Shown here: positions 7,609-14,372 of the stretch, in pieces
Position numbering within the stretch: the first letter of the stretch is position 1
How the letters are laid out: each line of letters opens with the position of its first letter
From: a virus
DNA: 39,220 bases
Virus record (IMG/VR): IMGVR_UViG_3300020159_000639
Coordinates: 1 to 39,220 of that record
Direction: 5' to 3' (one strand)
Made by a program: the position numbers and the translations under genes
Notes under the pieces: generated by a model
Database searches by the model: none
What the model was told of the DNA's origin: nothing
What the model saw: the letters and a program-made list of their open reading frames with translations, nothing else

Positions 7609-9915
7609 ATGGAAGATAATATTAAAAGTGTTAGCACTGACCTATTCTACAAAGTTAGAAGTCGTTTTTCTGGCCTTAAATTAGGTACAGAAACTGGTGA
7701 AGTAACTATCAATCCCGAAGAAGCTGTATTCTTTGACTTTGACTACATGGAAGGACAAACTCCAGTTGGTCACGTAAGCATTAGTCTAGCAGAACCAGGA
7801 AACATGAAAGTTTACTACAGTACAGGAATCGCAGAAGATATGGATCCTGTACAAAAAGATACATGGTATGATTTTTTAAGAGGTCTTAGAGAATTTGCCA
7901 AACGTAGATTAATGAGCTTTGATACACGCGATATTACTAAAGACAATTTAGATCAAAGAGACTTTGGTTTCTTAAGTCAATATGCTACTACAACACCTGT
8001 TGGAGAGGGAATTATGAAAGAAGGAATAGGGATGTATGGTACTGCTAAAACCAGTTACCAAAAATTAGAAAATACTAGATTGATTATCAAACATAATCAA
8101 CAAGTAGATGAAACTAGCCCCGGTGCTAGAACTAGACATATCAATGCTATGTTTATTGAAAATGGCCAAGGCGAACGTTTTAAATATCCGTTTATCCATC
8201 TAGCAGGTGCTCGTGCTATGCAGAGACACGTTCAAGAAGGCGGTCTACCTTATGACGATATTGGCAAACACATTATCGGTATCAGTGAAAAAATTGCCCA
8301 TCTAAAGAATTTTGGAAACTATGTTGTACGCAACGATCTTATGAATTCTGAAACAAATGAAATTGTTGGTCGTGCTCACGAGACATTAGACAGTCTAAGA
8401 GAAACTATTAAAAAACTAGCTAAAAGATCACACTACGAACAATTTAAATCAGAGTTTCAGGCAGAAAATTTATCAGAAGTCCCTCAAGATTTTATCGAAG
8501 ACCTAACTAACAAATTCACAGTTAAGAATTTCAAAGAAGACATTAAGGGAGTATTTCCTATCATTTATAGCTTAATGCAGGCCAACGAAGAAATACATTA
8601 TGACGACATAGTCGCAATGACCCACTCGACTAACGAAGACGTTGAAATCGATTTAGAAACCACAGACGAATTCGTAGATCCATTTAGTAAATTTGAATCA
8701 TGGGCTATGAACCTAGGCGAAGACAATGCTATCACTAGTCAAGATGAAGAAGAAAAAGCATCCGCTGTTGAGAAGTTACAGACATTGGTAGGACAGCATT
8801 TCCCGGCAGGCATGGACGGCCAAAACGCTATTGAAAGTTTAAAAGGCATTATTGATGATCCAAGACTGGCTCAAGAAATTAAAGCTACTGCCAAAGAAGA
8901 TGCTGACACATGTGTACGTCCGTTAGTTTATCAATGGCTAGAAAACAATGCTCCAGACGTTGTAGGACAATTAGATTTTGGTGATATGGACATGTCTGCT
9001 CAAGAAGCAGTTCAAGAAGGGTTTGGATCTCTAGAAGAGGAAGTTGCACAAATTCTAAAGAAGTTTGACGAAGACATGATGGAAATTGGCGGGTACGGTG
9101 ATCCAGATCAAGCCAAGATTGTTGAACTATTAAAACAAGGCGACTGGGACGGTGCTACAGAAGTAGTATGGTATGCTTATGCTGATCAAGATGGTGGCGA
9201 ACTTCGTGATATGGACAACTATATCGAAGATATAGAAGATCAATTCAAAGACCTTGCTCAGGGCGGAGACGAGGACGAAGGCGGAGAAACCGATGACAGT
9301 TATGCTCTAGCATCAGCAGGCCACGGCTCAGACGAGGACTATGAAAGCATAGAAACTGAAGCAGACCGTGAAATGACAAACACTCCACGTGACAAGTTTA
9401 TTTCAAGAATGAGCCCTAGTGTGGATAATGATGCCTTGTTACAAAAAGTTGGAAAAGTAGTGAATAGTCCAGAATTTGACAGTGACACTATTTTAAAAAT
9501 TGTAGATGCCGGTTCCGCTATAACACATCCTGTTGGTCGTTATATTCAAAAGGAATTTGATGAATTACAATACGACCTAGGCAGACAATATGAAGATTAT
9601 CCAGAGAGAGTAGCTGAAAAACTACTATCAATGTTGATAGCTAGAACAAAGCAAGACGCAAGCGAAGGTGTTGAACCACAACAACAAATGAATATCAAAG
9701 AAGTAGCAGAATTTATGTTTAGTTGTTATGACAAGGAGTCTAGAACATTCCCTAGGGGTCCAGAAGGTGTTGTAACAATGGTAGGCAAAAAGTTTGGTGA
9801 ACAGGCAGAACATGTAGCTCGTCAATTTGTAGAAAGAATGGCACCACAACAAAATACACAGGTACCGCAGGTAAATGAACTAGCACGTATCAGGGAATTA
9901 TCAGGCTTACAGTAA
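7609..9915 (+). CDS. Large acidic late protein of unknown function
   Basis: 768 residues, not assignable to a named T4 protein. The N-terminal ~125 residues form a compact domain (YKVRSRFSGLKLGTETGEVT, then AVFFDFDYMEG, HVSISL, NMKVYYSTGIA and WYDFLRGLREFAKRRLMSFD). The centre is helical and strongly acidic with Asp/Glu/Gly runs near residues 545-585. The end (ELARIRELSGLQ) is a short basic-amphipathic tail that I recall ending several aquatic phage proteins. It has its own late box and is followed by a strong terminator, suggesting an abundant virion protein. Homologues in marine T4-like phages are, as far as I recall, uncharacterised. Confidence 0.72.
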   Translation: MEDNIKSVSTDLFYKVRSRFSGLKLGTETGEVTINPEEAVFFDFDYMEGQTPVGHVSISLAEPGNMKVYYSTGIAEDMDPVQKDTWYDFLRGLREFAKRRLMSFDTRDITKDNLDQRDFGFLSQYATTTPVGEGIMKEGIGMYGTAKTSYQKLENTRLIIKHNQQVDETSPGARTRHINAMFIENGQGERFKYPFIHLAGARAMQRHVQEGGLPYDDIGKHIIGISEKIAHLKNFGNYVVRNDLMNSETNEIVGRAHETLDSLRETIKKLAKRSHYEQFKSEFQAENLSEVPQDFIEDLTNKFTVKNFKEDIKGVFPIIYSLMQANEEIHYDDIVAMTHSTNEDVEIDLETTDEFVDPFSKFESWAMNLGEDNAITSQDEEEKASAVEKLQTLVGQHFPAGMDGQNAIESLKGIIDDPRLAQEIKATAKEDADTCVRPLVYQWLENNAPDVVGQLDFGDMDMSAQEAVQEGFGSLEEEVAQILKKFDEDMMEIGGYGDPDQAKIVELLKQGDWDGATEVVWYAYADQDGGELRDMDNYIEDIEDQFKDLAQGGDEDEGGETDDSYALASAGHGSDEDYESIETEADREMTNTPRDKFISRMSPSVDNDALLQKVGKVVNSPEFDSDTILKIVDAGSAITHPVGRYIQKEFDELQYDLGRQYEDYPERVAEKLLSMLIARTKQDASEGVEPQQQMNIKEVAEFMFSCYDKESRTFPRGPEGVVTMVGKKFGEQAEHVARQFVERMAPQQNTQVPQVNELARIRELSGLQ

Positions 9916-9936
9916 GCAGTTTTATCGTAAAGATTC

Positions 9937-9960
9937 GGACACTTCGGTGTCCTTTTCTTT
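9937..9960 (+). terminator. Rho-independent terminator closing the late block
   Basis: Perfect 6-bp stem GGACAC / GTGTCC with a TTCG tetraloop, followed by TTTTCTTTT. It lies 21 nt after the stop of the 768-residue gene and marks the boundary between late and early/middle regions. Confidence 0.92.
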
Positions 9961-9980
9961 TGGCTAAATCAAATGTAAAC

Positions 9981-10033
9981 TTGAATCTATGCATCGGCGT
10001 TATATATAGTATACAGACATATTTCTGTATAAT
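9981..10033 (+). promoter_or_regulatory. Probable sigma70 promoter region of exported-protein gene
   Basis: TTGAAT (9981-9986), 18 nt, TATAGT (10005-10010) forms one candidate promoter. A second -10-like TATAAT lies at 10028-10033. Between them is an 8-bp inverted repeat (TATACAGA at 10010-10017, TCTGTATA at 10024-10031) that would overlap either start site. The arrangement suggests a repressor or activator site, but the active -10 cannot be decided from sequence. Confidence 0.5.
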
Positions 10034-10053
10034 AACATAAAGGAAACTTTACA

Positions 10054-10269
10054 ATGAAATCAGCAATCGCAATCGTAGTAGCATCGTTGTTTGCAGTATC
10101 AGCATTTGCTCAGGCACCTGCTGCAAAGAAAGAAGAAGCCAAGCCAGCAGCACCTGCTGCTTCTGCACCTGTAAAAGCAGATGCCAAGAAGGATGAAAAG
10201 AAGCCTGTCAAAAGTGAACCTGCTAAGAAGGACGCACCTAAAGCAGACGCCAAGCCAGCCGCTAAGTAA
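10054..10269 (+). CDS. Small exported Ala/Lys/Pro-rich protein
   Basis: 71 residues. Clear Sec signal peptide: MKSAIAIVVASLFAVSAFAQ, with a Lys, a hydrophobic core and an AFA-Q cleavage site near residue 19. The mature part is a low-complexity Ala/Lys/Pro/Glu polypeptide (PAAKKEEAKPAAPAA style), very likely disordered and basic. It is preceded by AAAGGAAA 9 nt before the ATG. Similar small proteins are common in Betaproteobacteria, so it may have been picked up from a host; it would act in the periplasm. The function is unknown and homology is hard to establish because of composition. Confidence 0.75.
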   Translation: MKSAIAIVVASLFAVSAFAQAPAAKKEEAKPAAPAASAPVKADAKKDEKKPVKSEPAKKDAPKADAKPAAK

Positions 10270-10273
10270 TCGA

Positions 10274-10447
10274 CTGTTAGAAAACAACAACAGTCTCATC
10301 ATAGAAGATGAGATTGTTTTTGGGCGCAATCTCCAGTCGCGTAAATTTGGCGAGATAGTAGATGATGAGTTATCTGAATATGTGGTCTGGAGATTATGGC
10401 GAGCTAGGCAAATGGCGTTAGCGAAGTACAAGGAAAAGTGGGGTTGA
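10274..10447 (+). CDS. Small conserved-looking ORF without a standard start codon
   Basis: An open frame ending at 10447 encodes EDEIVFGRNLQSRKFGEI, then VDDELSEYVVWRLWRAR and QMALAKYKEKWG. This sequence is too protein-like to be chance, and I recall a similar short family (acidic start, DELS-YV-RL--AR, KYKEKW) in aquatic T4-like phages. No ATG, GTG or TTG precedes it in frame between the previous gene's reading frame and this segment. CTG at 10274, ATC at 10298, ATA at 10301 or ATT at 10313 are the only options. A stem-loop covers the likely start. It may use a rare start, a frameshift from the upstream gene, or be a decayed or mis-sequenced gene. Confidence 0.45.
   Translation: MLENNNSLIIEDEIVFGRNLQSRKFGEIVDDELSEYVVWRLWRARQMALAKYKEKWG
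10294..10321 (+). terminator. Possible terminator or leader hairpin
   Basis: 7-bp stem TCTCATC / GATGAGA with a 6-nt loop, followed by TTGTTTTT. It is 24 nt after the exported-protein stop, so it fits a terminator, yet it overlaps the start region of the following small frame. It could instead control that frame's translation. Confidence 0.6.
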
Positions 10448-10462
10448 CCCACTTTTTCTTTT
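10434..10462 (+). terminator. Rho-independent terminator upstream of gp32
   Basis: 9-bp stem AAAAGTGGG / CCCACTTTT with a 5-nt loop and a T-rich tail TCTTTTGG. The stem overlaps the last codons of the small frame ending at 10447. It separates it from the gp32 promoter region. Confidence 0.88.
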
Positions 10463-10496
10463 GGTAAAACAAAATCAAAAAACTATCAGATAATCA

Positions 10497-10525
10497 TTGA
10501 CCTTGATAAATAAAAAGCGCATAAT
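10497..10525 (+). promoter_or_regulatory. Sigma70-type promoter of gp32
   Basis: TTGACC (10497-10502), 17-nt spacer, CATAAT (10520-10525): one mismatch in each hexamer at ideal spacing. Predicted start near 10532 gives a ~50-nt leader that carries a 12-bp direct repeat and a strong Shine-Dalgarno. Confidence 0.7.
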
Positions 10526-10537
10526 AAAACATGTGCA

Positions 10538-10573
10538 TAAGGCATATTACATTTTAAGGCATATTATAGGAGG
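10538..10573 (+). repeat. Direct repeat in gp32 leader next to the ribosome binding site
   Basis: TAAGGCATATTA occurs at 10538-10549 and again, identically, at 10555-10566, a 17-nt period. TAGGAGG (10567-10573) follows immediately, 9 nt before the gp32 ATG. T4 gp32 represses its own translation by binding an A/U-rich leader next to the ribosome binding site, so this repeat is a candidate autoregulatory operator in the mRNA. Confidence 0.6.
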
Positions 10574-10582
10574 CAATTTAAA

Positions 10583-11548
10583 ATGGCTACACTAGCAGAA
10601 ATTCGAGCAAAACTTCAAGAATCGCAAGCAGGTCAAGGCGGCAAATCAAGCGGCGGTGACAACGCAATTTATCCCCACTGGAACATGGCAGAAGGCAAAG
10701 AAGCAACGATTCGTTTCTTACCTGATGGAGACCCTAACAACACTTTCTTCTGGATTGAACGAGCAATGATCAAATTGCCGTTTGCTGGAATCAAAGGTGA
10801 TACCTCAAGCAAGCCGGTTCAAGTACAAGTTCCATGTATGGAAATGTGGAATGAAACATGTCCAGTACTTTCTGAAGTTCGTGGTTGGTTCAAGGATAAG
10901 TCACTTGAAGACATGGGTCGTAAGTATTGGAAGAAGCGTTCATACCTTTTCCAAGGTTACATTGTAAAGAATCCCATCTCGGAAGACACAACTCCAGAAA
11001 ACCCAATCCGTAGATTTATCATTGGACCTCAGATCTATCAGATTATCAAATCTGCTTTAATGGATCCCGAGCTTAATGAGTTGCCAACAGATTTCAACCA
11101 CGGTGTTGATTTCCGTATTGCGAAAACATCCAAAGGTGGTTACGCAGACTATTCTACTTCAAAGTGGAGTCGTGTTGAACGTGCTCTAAGCGATGAAGAA
11201 CGCACAGCAGTTGAAACACATGGTCTTTTTAGTCTAAAAGATTTCCTTCCAAAGAAACCTACAGACGTAGAACTTAAAGTTATCAAAGAGATGTTTGAAG
11301 CATCTGTTGATGGCGAAGCCTACGATATGGAACGTTGGGGACAATACTTCAAACCAGCAGGTATGAGTCAAGCTACAGGTGATCCTGCCGCAAGACGTAC
11401 TGAAGCTGTTGTTGACGAAGACGAACCAGCGGCAGTAGCAGCCCCAGTAGTATCATCTGCTCCTAAAGCAGAAGAACCAGCGGCTGCTGGCAATAACAGC
11501 AGAGCACAAGACATCCTAGCGATGATCCGCTCACGTCAAGGCCAGTAA
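10583..11548 (+). CDS. 32: Single-stranded DNA-binding protein gp32
   Basis: Coats ssDNA in replication, recombination and repair. 321 residues (T4 gp32 is 301). The basic N-terminal cooperativity region includes ATLAEIRAKLQESQ. The OB-fold core contains IYPHWNMAEGKEATIRFLPDGD, the zinc-region CMEMWNETCPVLSEV and the very characteristic DMGRKYWKKRSYLFQGYIVKN. The C-terminus is Ala/Glu/Pro-rich and acidic before a final helix (AQDILAMIRSRQGQ), which in T4 recruits partner proteins. Strong Shine-Dalgarno TAGGAGG. It is followed by a hairpin and then uvsX, a recombination gene cluster. Confidence 0.95.
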   Translation: MATLAEIRAKLQESQAGQGGKSSGGDNAIYPHWNMAEGKEATIRFLPDGDPNNTFFWIERAMIKLPFAGIKGDTSSKPVQVQVPCMEMWNETCPVLSEVRGWFKDKSLEDMGRKYWKKRSYLFQGYIVKNPISEDTTPENPIRRFIIGPQIYQIIKSALMDPELNELPTDFNHGVDFRIAKTSKGGYADYSTSKWSRVERALSDEERTAVETHGLFSLKDFLPKKPTDVELKVIKEMFEASVDGEAYDMERWGQYFKPAGMSQATGDPAARRTEAVVDEDEPAAVAAPVVSSAPKAEEPAAAGNNSRAQDILAMIRSRQGQ

Positions 11549-11558
11549 AAACTAGCTT

Positions 11559-11582
11559 AGAGAGGTGCTCCGGCATCTCTCT
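11559..11582 (+). terminator. Hairpin between gp32 and uvsX, partial terminator
   Basis: 10-bp stem (AGAGAGGTGC / GCATCTCTCT, one G-U pair) with a TCCG tetraloop, followed by AATTTCATTT. The tail is a weak U run, so it may attenuate read-through from gp32 into uvsX or stabilise the gp32 message rather than terminate fully. Confidence 0.65.
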
Positions 11583-11609
11583 AATTTCATTTCTGTAAGG
11601 ACTATAATA

Positions 11610-12689
11610 ATGACAAAAGCATTTGATATATCAAAATTTAGAAAGTCTATTACTAAATCAATTGACGGTTTAAGTATTGGCTTTAATGACCCAACTGACT
11701 GGGTTAGTACAAACAACTACGCATTAAACTATCTTATCAGCGGCGACTTTAAACGTGGTATTCCGTTAGGTAAGGTTACAGTATTCGCAGGCGAATCTGG
11801 GGCAGGCAAGTCATTTATCTGTTCAGGCAACCTAGTTAAGAACGCACAAGCACAGGGCATTTTTCCAATCTTAATTGATACAGAAAACGCACTAGACGAA
11901 AAATGGTTACACGCACTTGATGTTGACACAAGTCCTGATAAGTTGTTAAAACTTAACATGGCTATGATTGACGATGTGGCAAAGACTATCACAGAATTTG
12001 TTGCAGAGTATAAACAAATGCCCGAAGATGAACGTCCAAAGGTATTGTTCATCATTGACTCTTTAGGTATGTTGTTAACACCTACAGACGTTAATCAGTT
12101 CCAAGCAGGTGACTTGAAAGGTGATATGGGCCGTAAACCTAAGGCACTAACAGCACTGGTTCGTAACTGTGTTAATATGTTTGGTTCATTAGGTATTGGT
12201 CTAGTAGCAACTAATCATACATACGCTTCACAAGATATGTTTGATCCAGATGACAAGATCAGTGGCGGTCAAGGCTTTATCTACGCTAGCTCTATTGTTG
12301 TTGCGATGCGTAAGTTAAAGTTAAAAACAGACGCAGATGGCAATAAGACTACAACTGTTAACGGTATTCGTGCTGCTTGTAAGATTATGAAAACTCGTTA
12401 CGCAAAGCCGTTCGAAAGTGTACAGGTTGAGATTCCTTATGAAACAGGTATGAGTCCATATAGTGGATTAGTCGACTTGTTCGAAGCCAAAGGCATGCTC
12501 AAGAAAGAAGGTAACAGCCTTGTCTACACCACCAAGGACGGTGAGATCATCAAGCAGTTCCGCAAGGCATGGGAACGCAATGAGAAAGATGGCTTAACGA
12601 TTGTAATGGAAGATATTTCAAAACATGGCGAAATCACCGCTTCAGAGATAACTAATAATGTTGAACCTGAAACGGAGACCCAAGAATGA
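11610..12689 (+). CDS. uvsX: UvsX, RecA-like recombinase
   Basis: Strand-exchange recombinase for recombination-dependent replication. 359 residues from ATG 11610 (MTKAFDISKFRKSITKSIDG), preferred over an upstream in-frame GTG because TAAGGA precedes it. Walker A is GESGAGKS near residue 67; Walker B is VLFIIDSLGML near 145; the L1/L2 region includes GLVATNHTYASQDMFDPDDKIS (written here in two motifs, GLVATNHTY and DPDDKISGGQG). A RecA-type core and an acidic tail (NVEPETETQE) are present. The last 4 nt overlap the next ATG. Confidence 0.95.
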   Translation: MTKAFDISKFRKSITKSIDGLSIGFNDPTDWVSTNNYALNYLISGDFKRGIPLGKVTVFAGESGAGKSFICSGNLVKNAQAQGIFPILIDTENALDEKWLHALDVDTSPDKLLKLNMAMIDDVAKTITEFVAEYKQMPEDERPKVLFIIDSLGMLLTPTDVNQFQAGDLKGDMGRKPKALTALVRNCVNMFGSLGIGLVATNHTYASQDMFDPDDKISGGQGFIYASSIVVAMRKLKLKTDADGNKTTTVNGIRAACKIMKTRYAKPFESVQVEIPYETGMSPYSGLVDLFEAKGMLKKEGNSLVYTTKDGEIIKQFRKAWERNEKDGLTIVMEDISKHGEITASEITNNVEPETETQE

Positions 12690-12925
12690 AAGAAGATTTA
12701 ATTGCCGACCTGTGGAACGTAACTAGCGAGCATATTCCAGAGAAACAAAAGAAAGACGTAGCATTTGATTTTATTAATGTCTTACTGGATTACGGCATCA
12801 AAGAAACAGTGCTGAGTAATATGCTAGGTATAGATCCATTTTTAGACGAAGCTATCGAGTATGCGTTAGACGCTGAAGATGAAGTAGAATACGAAGATAA
12901 TGATTACTCAGAGGATGACGAGTGA
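12686..12925 (+). CDS. Small acidic protein between uvsX and uvsY
   Basis: 79 residues. An N-terminal helical domain (DLIADLWNVTSEHIPEKQKK, then DVAFDFINVLLDYGI) is followed by a strongly acidic tail of Asp/Glu/Tyr. It overlaps uvsX by 4 nt and uvsY by 4 nt, so it is translationally coupled to both. I recall similar small acidic proteins at this position in T4-like phages of aquatic bacteria. A regulatory or DNA-mimic role in recombination is possible, but nothing in the sequence proves it. Confidence 0.75.
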   Translation: MKEDLIADLWNVTSEHIPEKQKKDVAFDFINVLLDYGIKETVLSNMLGIDPFLDEAIEYALDAEDEVEYEDNDYSEDDE

Positions 12926-13377
12926 ATTGGTACGACAAGGTTAGTAAAGATATTTCAAACATTCCCGATGCTGCTGTTTTTTACGAAAGTGAACTTCAAG
13001 AAGCAAAGATTGAATGTAAAATATTTGGTAACATTGAAAAAGTATCCGCATCAATGCCTGGTATTGTAGAGAATCGTTTTAACCAACTTCAAGAGATTGA
13101 AGCGATTCTTGAGTACCTTAACATTGAACTACGTCGACTTAAGAGTCAGCATTTTCGTAAGTATTTAGAAAACTATCAACGAGCTTTATCATCTAGAGAC
13201 TGTGAAAAGTTTGTAGATGGCGAAGCTGACGTTGTAGACTTTGAAAAAATTATTAACGAATTTGCGTTACTTAGAAATAAATGGTTAGGTGTTATTAAAG
13301 CACTAGACCAAAAACAATGGCAACTTACAAATATTGTAAAATTACGTGTTGCTGGATTGGATGATGCTAGTCTATGA
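12922..13377 (+). CDS. uvsY: UvsY recombination mediator
   Basis: Loads UvsX on gp32-coated ssDNA. 151 residues (T4 UvsY is 137). The start is GTG at 12922, overlapping the previous TGA as GTGA. Recognised by NWYDKVSKDISNIPDAA, SMPGIVENRFNQLQEIEAIL, LNIELRRLKSQHFRKYLENY, ALSSRDCEKFVDGE and the end FALLRNKWLGVIKALDQKQW, NIVKLRVAGLDDASL, all hallmarks of the cyanophage-type UvsY. It is mostly helical, as expected for the hexameric mediator. It is the last gene of the recombination operon before sugar genes begin, with another 4-nt overlap. Confidence 0.92.
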   Translation: MNWYDKVSKDISNIPDAAVFYESELQEAKIECKIFGNIEKVSASMPGIVENRFNQLQEIEAILEYLNIELRRLKSQHFRKYLENYQRALSSRDCEKFVDGEADVVDFEKIINEFALLRNKWLGVIKALDQKQWQLTNIVKLRVAGLDDASL

Positions 13378-14351
13378 ACATTTTAGTTACAGGTGGATTG
13401 GGACTGATTGGTCACAATATTGTTAAAAAATTAACAGAGCAAGGACATGCTGTAATTGTCTATGACAATATGACCAATTACGGTATTATTCCGCAAGCTG
13501 AATTAGATTATCTGTTAGATGAAAGATTCAAACTAATAGGCGACGTGCCGGTTTTTAACAATGACATTGTTGACGAAAGCATGTTTGATTGGTTGTTGCC
13601 TAACTACAATATTGAAGCAATTATTCATCTTGCTAGTTTTCCTAGACAGAAAGTAGTCAATGCTGATCCAGTTTGGGGCAGTAATGTGATGAGTACTGGA
13701 CTGTTGGTATTGTTAGAAAAAGCCGTACAACACGGTGTAAAACGATTTACCTATGCTAGTTCCAGTATGGTCTACGGCGATTTTAAAGATTATGTAACAG
13801 AAGATGCTGTGTGCCGTCCACAAGGGCAATATGGTATTCTAAAACTAGCCGGAGAATGGCTGGTCAAAGACTACACTCGTAAACACGGTATCGAACATAC
13901 TATTCTAAGACCTAGTGCTGTCTATGGACCACTTGATGTAGAAGATCGTGTGATTTCAAAGTTCTTGCTTACAGCTATGCGAGGAGAAACTCTCAAAGTC
14001 AACGGCGGCAGTGAGACTCTAGACTTCACTTATGTTGATGATGCTGCCAATGGCTTTGTAGATGCTACGCTATCGCCGGCTGCTGCCAATGGCACATACA
14101 ATATAACAAAAAGCCACAGCAAAACTCTGTTATCAGCCGCTGAATTGGCTGTAAAGCTAGTGGGCAAAGGCAACATCGAAGTAAAAGAAAAAGACGCAGA
14201 CTTTCCTAGTCGCGGAGCATTAGACATTACTCGAGCACGTAGAGATTTTAATTTTAATCCCAAAATAGATATAGACGAAGGTTTTGAAATCTATTATAAT
14301 TGGCTGTTAACGTCAGAATACTGGCAAGCCAATCTAAATCAACCACGATAA
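13374..14351 (+). CDS. NAD-dependent sugar epimerase/dehydratase (extended SDR)
   Basis: 325 residues. The Rossmann motif GGLGLIG at residues 7-13 binds NAD(P). A VYDNMTNYG segment follows, then IIHLASFPRQ, the Ser in YASSSMVYG and the catalytic YGILK (YxxxK), and RPSAVYGP and FTYVDDAANGF further on. This order is that of UDP-glucose 4-epimerase/dTDP-glucose dehydratase relatives. The substrate is a nucleotide sugar, identity unknown. ATG overlaps the uvsY stop, so it is transcribed with the recombination operon, while the rest of the sugar island behind it gains a late promoter. Probably feeds the glycosyltransferases downstream. Confidence 0.88.
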   Translation: MNILVTGGLGLIGHNIVKKLTEQGHAVIVYDNMTNYGIIPQAELDYLLDERFKLIGDVPVFNNDIVDESMFDWLLPNYNIEAIIHLASFPRQKVVNADPVWGSNVMSTGLLVLLEKAVQHGVKRFTYASSSMVYGDFKDYVTEDAVCRPQGQYGILKLAGEWLVKDYTRKHGIEHTILRPSAVYGPLDVEDRVISKFLLTAMRGETLKVNGGSETLDFTYVDDAANGFVDATLSPAAANGTYNITKSHSKTLLSAAELAVKLVGKGNIEVKEKDADFPSRGALDITRARRDFNFNPKIDIDEGFEIYYNWLLTSEYWQANLNQPR

Positions 14352-14359
14352 AACCAGTA

Positions 14360-14367
14360 TATAAATA
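14360..14367 (+). promoter_or_regulatory. Late promoter box TATAAATA, 5 nt before start codon
   Basis: Perfect T4 late consensus. It ends exactly 5 nt (TCACT) before ATG 14373, with no Shine-Dalgarno, giving a predicted leaderless late mRNA that would cover the plus-strand sugar genes to 18866. Confidence 0.78.
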
Positions 14368-14372
14368 TCACT

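Noticed and set aside
10181-10273. ATG at 10181 as start of the small frame ending 10447
   Set aside because: The first ~30 residues would be the alternate frame of the Ala/Lys/Pro-rich gene; only the part after ~10274 looks like a real protein.
10505-10512. GATAAATA as a late promoter for gp32
   Set aside because: It lies inside the spacer of a good sigma70 promoter and 70 nt from the gene; gp32 is an early/middle gene in T4. A secondary late start cannot be excluded.
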